Source: DASWJZ01 sp963805325 (lineage in GTDB: Bacteria > Pseudomonadota > Alphaproteobacteria > Rhizobiales > Afifellaceae). From it: DNA of 64,000 bases. This document shows, piece after piece, positions 58,621-64,000 of this stretch. Made by a program: the position numbers and the translations under genes. Where the stretch lies: NCBI GenBank assembly GCA_963805325.1, contig CAWDTS010000005.1, positions 1-64,000 on the forward strand. Reading direction: 5' to 3'. The stretch's first letter is position 1. Every line of letters starts with the position of its first letter. The notes under the pieces are model-generated. The model was not told the DNA's origin. It ran no database searches and saw only the letters and a list, made by a program, of their open reading frames with translations.

Positions 58621-59400
58621 ATGAGCATATTCAGTCTTGAGGGCAGGCGTGCGCTGGTGACGGGTGGCGCCAAGGGGATCGGCGCGGCGATCGTGCGGGC
58701 GCTGGCGGCGGGAGGCGTCCGCGTGGCGGTCGCTGACCTCGATCTCGCCGCCGCTTCGGAATTGGCCGAGGAGGTCGGCAGCGGGGCGCTCGCCGTCGAG
58801 ATCGACGTCCGCCACCGCTCCTCGGTCGAAAAGGCGCTGAAGGCCGGGATCGACGGCCTGGACGGCCTCGACATCCTCGTCGCCAACGCCGGCGTCTCCA
58901 CCATGCGCCGTGCACTCGACCTGACCGACGACGACTGGGACTTCAACATGGACGTGAACGCGCGCGGCGTGTTCCTGGCGAACCAGATCGCCTGCCGGCA
59001 TTTCCTCTCGACGCAGAAGAAAGGCGTCATCGTCAACACTGCGTCGCTCGCGGGGAAGGTCGGCGCGCCGCTTCTTGCGCACTATTCGGCGTCGAAATTC
59101 GCCGTGCTCGGCTGGACGCAGGCGCTGGCGCGCGAGATGGCGGAGCACGGCATCCGCGTGAACGCCGTCTGCCCAGGCTTCGTGAAGACCTCGATGCAGG
59201 AACGCGAGATCGTCTGGGAGAGCGAGCTTCGCGGCATGACGCCGGAGGCGGTCCGCGCCGAATACGTGTCGCTGACGCCGCTCGGCCGCATCGAGGAGCC
59301 GGAGGACGTGGCGAAGGTCGTGCTCTTCCTCGCCTCCGACGCCTCCGGCTTCATGACCGGCCAGGGGATCAACGTCACCGGCGGCGTCAGGATGGATTGA
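58621..59400 (+). CDS. SDR-family oxidoreductase
   Basis: A 259-residue short-chain dehydrogenase. The motifs are LVTGGAKGIGAA, VADLDLAAASE (NAD-type Asp), VANAGVSTM, the catalytic Ser in VNTASLAGKVG and YSASKFAV. The end is MTGQGINVTGGVRMD. It is divergent from the BtpA/FGGY pair and upstream of a polysaccharide-deacetylase-like gene. It is likely to oxidise a sugar or polyol in the same catabolic unit. Confidence 0.85.
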   Translation: MSIFSLEGRRALVTGGAKGIGAAIVRALAAGGVRVAVADLDLAAASELAEEVGSGALAVEIDVRHRSSVEKALKAGIDGLDGLDILVANAGVSTMRRALDLTDDDWDFNMDVNARGVFLANQIACRHFLSTQKKGVIVNTASLAGKVGAPLLAHYSASKFAVLGWTQALAREMAEHGIRVNAVCPGFVKTSMQEREIVWESELRGMTPEAVRAEYVSLTPLGRIEEPEDVAKVVLFLASDASGFMTGQGINVTGGVRMD

Positions 59401-59411
59401 GCGCCAGCGGA

Positions 59412-60300
59412 ATGAAGAGTCACGACCGCTACGACTACTCGCCGATCGTCGGCCGCCGGACATACGACTGGCCGAACGGCAAGCGGCTTGCCGTCTATCT
59501 CGGGTTAAACCTCGAGCATTTTGCCTTCGGGGAAGGGCTCGGCGCGGAGCTTGCGCCGTCCGCGCAGCCAGACGTCTTGAACTACGCGTGGCGCGACTAT
59601 GGCAACCGCGTCGGCGCCTGGCGGCTCATCGAGCTTTTCGAGACGCACCGAACTGGCCGGCGTCGGTGCTCGTCAACACCGCGCTCTACGACCATGCGCC
59701 GGAGCTTGTCGCGGCGTTCCGTAAGCGCGGCGACGAGATCGTCGGCCACGGCCGCACCAACTCGGAGCGGCAAAGCGCGCTCGACGAGGCAGGCGAGCGC
59801 GCGCTGATCGAAGAGGCGACGGCGCGCATCGCGAAAGAGGAGGGGAAATCGCCCGGCGGTTGGCTCGGCCCCTGGATATCGGAAAGCGCGGTCACGCCGG
59901 ATCTGCTTGCCGAGGCGGGCTACACCTACGTGCTCGACTGGTGCATGGACGATCAGCCATCTTCCTTCGCGCGCGCAACGGCGGTCGCATTCTGGCGGTG
60001 CCCTATCCGCAGGAGGTGAACGACATCCCGGCGATCGTCGCGCGCAAGGTCGGCGCGGAGGAATTCGCCGACATGATCGTCGACACTTTCGACGAGATGC
60101 TGGAGCAGGCGCAGACCGCGCCGCTCGTCTTCGGCATCGCGCTCCACGCGTATCTGGTTGGCCAGCCGCATCGCTTGAAGCACTTGCGGCGCGCTCTGGC
60201 GCACATCGCGGAAAAGCGCGACGACATCTGGATCACCACCTCAGGCGCCATCGCTTCGCATTGCCTCGCGCTGCCGAAAGGCATCGTGCCGGGAAGCTAG
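59412..60300 (+). pseudogene. Polysaccharide-deacetylase-family protein, two frameshifts
   Basis: About 296 residues after repair near 59650 and 59965. The order is RTYDWPNGKRLAVYLGLNLE (PuuE-like start), NYAWRDYGNRVGAWRL, SVLVNTALYDHAPELVAAF, EIVGHGRTNSE (the metal HxR segment), SPGGWLGPWISES, then ILAVPYPQEVNDIP and LHAYLVGQPHRLKHLRRAL. It belongs to the NodB-fold group that includes allantoinase PuuE and formamide- or ester-cleaving relatives. It starts 11 bases after the SDR stop, so it is co-transcribed. Confidence 0.7.
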
Positions 60301-60331
60301 TGGTCGGGAGAGGGAAGCGCCGCCAAACCAA

Positions 60332-60453
60332 CCCCTCATCCTGAGGTGCAATGCCGGTAGAGCCGGCATTGCCTCGAAGGAAGCTCAAGAAGGCGCTGGG
60401 ACGAGGGCACTGCGTGCTTCGAGGCTCGCTCCGCTCGCACCTCAGCATGAGGG
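60332..60453. repeat. Palindromic intergenic repeat element (~122 bp)
   Basis: Begins CCCTCATCCTGAGGTGC and ends GCACCTCAGCATGAGGG. The ends are inverted repeats (15 of 17 positions complementary), and an inner hairpin AATGCCGG tagag CCGGCATT sits at 60350-60370. This form is common between genes in Hyphomicrobiales genomes, where such elements occur in many copies. It lies between convergent genes and may also stop transcription. Confidence 0.7.
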
Positions 60454-60456
60454 AAG

Positions 60457-61656
60457 TTAGGCGCTCTCCGCCAACCTCCCCTCCCGCGCGACGATCCGCC
60501 CGCGCTTCATCACCAGCACCCGCGGCGGGTGCGAGACGACCGCCTCGGGAACGGACGCCGCAGGGACCGCGATGAGATCGGCGATCGCGCCTTCGTGGAG
60601 CCCGTAGTTCTCAAGCCCGAGCACTTTCGCCGCCGCGTGCGTTGCAAGGTCGAGCGCCAGCGCAAGGTCTTCATCGGCGCGGAAATCCTGCCGGTAGCCG
60701 ATCACCGCCGCGCGCTCCAGCATGTCGCCGTTGCCGTAGGGCGACCAGGCATCGCGGATGTTGTCGGAGCCGGCGAAAACCGTGACGCCCGCCGCACGGA
60801 GGCTCTTCACGGGCGGCATCGGGGCGGACCCAGGCTGGTTCGTCATGATCGCGACGTCCGCTTTCGCAAGCGCCTCCGCCGTCTTGCCGAGCTCTTCGTC
60901 GTCGACGGAGCCGAGCGCGAAAGCGTGGCTGATGGCGACCTTGCCCTGAAGCCCGGCGGCCTCGGTCCGCGCCGCGACCGCGCGGATCTCGCGGCATCCG
61001 ACGGGGCCGAAATCGTGGAGATGGATGTCGAGGCCGACGCCGTGCTTCTCCGCCACGCCGAAGATCGCGTCGATCTGGCCCTTCACGTCGTTGTCGATGC
61101 CGTAGGGATCGAGCCCGCCGACGAGATCGGCACCCTCGGAAATAGCCGCGTCGAGAAGCTCGGCGACGCCCGGCTCGATCATCACACCGCTTTGCGGGAA
61201 GGCAACGATCTGGATGTCGAGAAGATCGCGCACCTTTTCGCGCACCTTGAGAAGCGCCTGCAGCCCGTCGAGCGTCACCTCATTGTCGATGTCGACATGC
61301 GTGCGGAGCGCCACCGTCCCGTATGCGACGATCTGCTCGATCAGCCGCATCGCACGATCCTCAACCGGATGGGCCAGCTCACGCCGCAGCGCTTTCTCCG
61401 CCGCGATACCTCTCTGCGACCGTCTCGCCCCGCCGGTGCGGAATGAAGGGGAGGCCGAGCAGCGTCTTGTCGAGATGGATGTGGCCCTCGACGAGACCGG
61501 GGAGGACCAGAGCGCCGTCGAGCGCGAATGCGTCTCCGCGCCGTCCGCCCGCGCTGTGCCGGGCTCGCCAATCCGCGCGATGCAGCCGTCTTCGATCACG
61601 ATATCCGCGCGGCGCCCGTCCGGGAGCCGCGCGTCTTCGAGAACCGTCGCCGTCAC
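60457..61656 (-). pseudogene. Cytosine-deaminase-like amidohydrolase, frameshifted
   Basis: About 400 residues. The N-terminal part ARLPDGRRADIVIEDGCIARIG is followed, after a frame change near 61520, by the metal HxH segment (GHIHLDK in shifted frame). A second frame change near 61410 leads into AAEKALRRE. The body is clear: YGTVALRTHVDID, VAFPQSGVM, LDIHLHDFGP, VAISHAFALGS, and the metal Asp in VFAGSDNIRDAWSPYGNGDM. This fits the CodA / N-isopropylammelide-type group that deaminates heterocycles. GTG 61656 is a likely start; TTG 61674 is also open. Confidence 0.7.
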
Positions 61657-61666
61657 GCCCGGGACT

Positions 61667-62737
61667 TCATGCAATGAGCCGCACGCGCCGCGCGGCGACG
61701 AGCTTGTAGAGCGGGTCGCCGTAGAGCCTCCATTCCTCGTGCGCGGAGAAGGCGAGGCTGATGTCGTGCTCGTCGTCGCAATTGACCGCCGCCGCCTTGA
61801 TCTCCGGCCAGTCGGGGGTGGGTATCCGCCGCCAAGCGTCGAGCGCCTCCGCGCTCGGGAGATCGGTGAAGCCGATCTTCGGATAGAGCGACGCGATCGC
61901 CTGCCAGAAATAGCGGAGTGCAAGGTCCGGATCGGGAAGCGCGGGCCTCAGAATCCTGAGCCAGTGCGTCCCGGTCAGTGCGTGGAGTGCGCAGAAATCC
62001 ATCGTCGCCGCGTAGAGCACGAGCGACGCGGCGGCGATCTTGTCGTGCGTCTCGGGTCCGATCCGGAGCTCGTCCACGACACCGGCAAACTCCGGCTTCT
62101 TCGCCATTGCGCCCATGAAATGCCAGAGAAGGTCGATCTCCACCTCGACATGGTGGAACGCCTCGACCGGCTTCATCCGCACCAGGACCTCGGCCGGATT
62201 GTCGGTCGTGGGCTCGGCGCCGGTCGCCGGGCAGAGCGGGAGATAGGTCGCCGCCCAATAGCCGAGCGCCACGCCGACCTCCGCCTTGTCGTCGCGCATG
62301 AAGCCATAGGCGAGCCGCATGAAGGCGTGGAGAGCGCTCGCGGCGATGCCCGGCACAAGCGTTGGCAGATACGTCGCGCAGGCGCCGTTGATCCCGAGCC
62401 GCGCCACCTCCTGCGAGAAGAAGGCGCGGTAGTCGCCCTCGCGGCTGCGGTCGCCGAGCGCCGCTGTCCAGCGCGCCCGCTCGATCGGCCGCATGACCGG
62501 CGGCGTGGGCACGAGCTTGCTCACGTCACGATAGATCGCGAACCACTCAGCGAGCCGCTCGTCGCTCGCCCCGAGCCGGTTCAGCGCCACCAGCATCATC
62601 GGCAGGTGGCTCGCCATGAAAGGATGGAATTCGACGCTGAACTCGCGCGACGCGGCGAGCAGTCTCTCAAGATCGCTCTTTGCGGTGGCTGCGCTCGACT
62701 GGGGCACGAGATTCTTGACGTTCCTCCTGTCCTTCAC
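61667..62737 (-). CDS. Questin-oxidase-like protein (DUF4243)
   Basis: A 356-residue protein of the questin oxidase-like family: EFHPFMASHLPMMLVALNRL near the N-terminus, LPTLVPGIAASALHAFMRLA, VEAFHHVEVEIDLLWHF and the C-terminal FSAHEEWRLYGDPLYK. Fungal members (GedK-like) carry out Baeyer-Villiger-like cleavage of anthraquinones. The bacterial role is unknown. The start is uncertain (GTG 62737 or later GTG codons). It stands 10 bases before the amidohydrolase in the same direction. Confidence 0.7.
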   Translation of the reverse strand: MKDRRNVKNLVPQSSAATAKSDLERLLAASREFSVEFHPFMASHLPMMLVALNRLGASDERLAEWFAIYRDVSKLVPTPPVMRPIERARWTAALGDRSREGDYRAFFSQEVARLGINGACATYLPTLVPGIAASALHAFMRLAYGFMRDDKAEVGVALGYWAATYLPLCPATGAEPTTDNPAEVLVRMKPVEAFHHVEVEIDLLWHFMGAMAKKPEFAGVVDELRIGPETHDKIAAASLVLYAATMDFCALHALTGTHWLRILRPALPDPDLALRYFWQAIASLYPKIGFTDLPSAEALDAWRRIPTPDWPEIKAAAVNCDDEHDISLAFSAHEEWRLYGDPLYKLVAARRVRLIA

Positions 62738-62788
62738 GACAGGCGATGGCTACCGATAGCGCAATTCCCATCTTGAAGACAGAAACGA

Positions 62789-63196
62789 TCACGCGCCATT
62801 CAGACGCGGCAAATCGAGCATCCATTGCACACCGAACTTGTCGGTCAGCTTCCCGTAATAGTCGCCCCACGGTTGTATGCCGAGCGGCGTGGTGACCGTG
62901 CCGCCCTCGGCCAGACGGCCGAAGAGCTTCGTGGTCTGCTCGCGGTCGTCCATCCAGAGAATGTGCGCCGAGCCGCGCATGGGTTCCGCGTCGTCGTTGT
63001 CTGAGGCGAAGAACAACACACCCGGTCCCTCGAATCGCGAATGCATGATCTTGCCGCGCATGGCCTCGTTGTGAACCGGCATGCCGCCGTCGCCAAAGCG
63101 CGTCATTTCGGCGATCTCGCCGAGGCCACAGGCTGCGTAGAACTCCAGCGCCTGCTCACAGCCGGTCGCGAAGAACAGGTAATTGGCAAGCTGCAT
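62789..63196 (-). CDS. VOC-family protein (PhnB-like)
   Basis: A 135-residue glyoxalase/bleomycin-resistance fold protein of the PhnB type: YLFFATGCEQALEFYAACGLG, GKIMHSRFEGPGVLFFASDN, and TTPLGIQPWGDYYGKLTDKF ending GVQWMLDLPRL. The metal-binding pattern of the PhnB group (His in KIMHSRF, acidic residues later) is partly visible. The substrate is unknown. ATG 63196 starts the conserved domain. Confidence 0.75.
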   Translation of the reverse strand: MQLANYLFFATGCEQALEFYAACGLGEIAEMTRFGDGGMPVHNEAMRGKIMHSRFEGPGVLFFASDNDDAEPMRGSAHILWMDDREQTTKLFGRLAEGGTVTTPLGIQPWGDYYGKLTDKFGVQWMLDLPRLNGA

Positions 63197-63385
63197 AAAA
63201 TCTGGCTCCTCGCCGCACGCGGCCCCGATGGCCGGCCGGCGGTTCTACCGCGGACGGTTGAACCGGCCGGGACATTACCCGCCGCGCGCTCCGATGGACA
63301 GCCGAGCGGAGGCTGGCCTAAGCTGGAGTTTCGCGAGCGCGACGCGACGCTCGGTGTCCTTCGATGCCTGACAGTGGAGGTTCAT
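63197..63385. other. Intergenic region between divergent genes
   Basis: No gene; it probably holds the promoters for the VOC protein and the following binding protein. GTGGAGG at 63374-63380 is the ribosome site of the next gene. Confidence 0.4.
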
Positions 63386-64000
63386 ATGGGATGGCGAATG
63401 AATGTCGCGATCGCCGCGACCGCGGCCTCGACGCTTTTTGGATCGCCCGGCCTGGCGCAGGACAAGCCTTATGCCGGAGTCACGCTGAACGTCGCCTCGC
63501 AGAACGATCAGTTCGCGGCGGTGATGGCCGACCTCGCGCCGCAGTTCACCGAAGAGACCGGCGCCACGGTGAAGGTCGATATCCTCTCCTATCCGGAGCT
63601 GCTGACGAAGATCACGGCCGACTACATCGGCCACACCAAGGGCTATGACATCGCCACGACGGACATCGTCTGGGCCGGCCAGTTCGCCGGGACCGGCTGG
63701 ACAGTGGAACTGTCCGACCTGATCAAGCGCGACGCGGCCGAGATCAACGTCGACGACATCTATCCGATCCTCATGAACGCGCTCGGCAATTACGGTGGCA
63801 AGCAGGTGGCCTTCCCATTCGCCGGCTACGCCAACGTCCTCGCCTACCGCACCGATCTTTATGAGGCGGCGGGGCTTCAGCCGCCGAAGACGATGGAGGA
63901 GCTCGTCGCCGACGCCAAGAAGCTCACCGACAAGTCGAAGCCGGTCTACGGCTTCGTGGCAAACGGCCAGAAGGGCCCCGCCGTCGCGCAGGACTGGATG
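63386..64000 (+). CDS. ABC transporter solute-binding protein, N-terminal part (runs off window)
   Basis: The first 205 residues of an SBP-1 family binding protein. The signal peptide ends near GSPGLAQ. The body reads VTLNVASQNDQFAAVMADLA, DYIGHTKGYDIATTDIVWAG and FAGYANVLAYRTDLYEAAGL. It is a sugar- or polyol-type binding protein, similar in layout to the smoE product but clearly a different gene. The frame is open to the window edge, so the transporter genes probably follow. Confidence 0.8.
   Translation, partial: MGWRMNVAIAATAASTLFGSPGLAQDKPYAGVTLNVASQNDQFAAVMADLAPQFTEETGATVKVDILSYPELLTKITADYIGHTKGYDIATTDIVWAGQFAGTGWTVELSDLIKRDAAEINVDDIYPILMNALGNYGGKQVAFPFAGYANVLAYRTDLYEAAGLQPPKTMEELVADAKKLTDKSKPVYGFVANGQKGPAVAQDWM

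Noticed and set aside
61214..62776. Forward open frame of 520 codons
   Set aside because: Antisense to the amidohydrolase and questin-oxidase-like genes, which have recognisable motifs.

Overview
The window looks like a contig from an alphaproteobacterium of the Hyphomicrobiales (Rhizobiales) type, joined at its left end to about 5 kb of different character. Evidence for the alphaproteobacterium: high-GC codon use; a sorbitol/mannitol (Smo-type) ABC operon with a SorC regulator; an ExoP-like exopolysaccharide locus; a fatty acid desaturase plus Rieske ferredoxin pair of the MocD/MocE kind; and a palindromic intergenic repeat with CTCATCCTGAGG-type ends. The first 5 kb (a choice-of-anchor-D/dockerin protein, a YVTN-type beta-propeller and an IS630 transposase) look more like Acidobacteriota. 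Both the IS630 gene and the alphaproteobacterial TPR gene facing it are cut at about 5,055, so this is a real rearrangement or an assembly join. Many conserved genes carry one or more clean frameshifts between well-conserved segments. I read most of these as indel errors in the sequence rather than true gene decay.

Layout. 0.7-5.05 kb: broken repeat proteins and the truncated IS630. 5.06-11.6 kb: exopolysaccharide genes, mostly on the minus strand (TPR fragment, J-domain protein, Wzz/BY-kinase, Wza-like export protein, PHP-type tyrosine phosphatase). 11.8-16.6 kb: one very long secreted protein with DUF11-like domains and eight 38-residue Cys repeats, followed by an intact IS110 transposase. 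18.5-21.6 kb: an esterase / ATP-grasp / esterase cassette. 22.3-27 kb: an orphan RND-type adaptor and a BcsA-like glycosyltransferase coupled to a HlyD-like protein. 28.8-35 kb: DUF218 and ChbG-like proteins, a ribose-type sugar ABC transporter and a DegT aminotransferase.

35-44.5 kb is the most unusual part. Four exported proteins are built almost entirely of Asn-Gly repeats. They sit with a stand-alone exported C39-like peptidase, two related NarL-type regulators (one without the phospho-acceptor Asp and without an HTH), and an autotransporter whose passenger carries the same Asn-Gly repeats. Two of the repeat proteins have, between the Sec signal peptide and the repeats, a motif matching the double-glycine leader consensus (L-4x-L-2x-I-x-A-G). 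That is the class of site C39 peptidases cut. The arrangement recalls the Pseudomonas Fap functional-amyloid operon, whose FapD is a C39 peptidase, but the repeats and the outer-membrane component differ.

44.6-51.5 kb: HAD phosphatase, SorC regulator, smoEFGK-like polyol transporter and SDR dehydrogenase, a coherent polyol uptake and oxidation unit with a palindromic candidate operator. 51.5-55.1 kb: DUF3303-like protein, HD-GYP/LuxR regulator, Rieske protein, desaturase. 55.3-64 kb: a second carbohydrate and small-molecule catabolic region (beta-hydroxyacid dehydrogenase with an amber codon, FGGY kinase, BtpA-like protein, SDR, polysaccharide deacetylase, cytosine-deaminase-like amidohydrolase, questin-oxidase-like protein, VOC protein, and the start of another ABC solute-binding protein that runs off the window). 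No rRNA, tRNA or CRISPR array was recognised.
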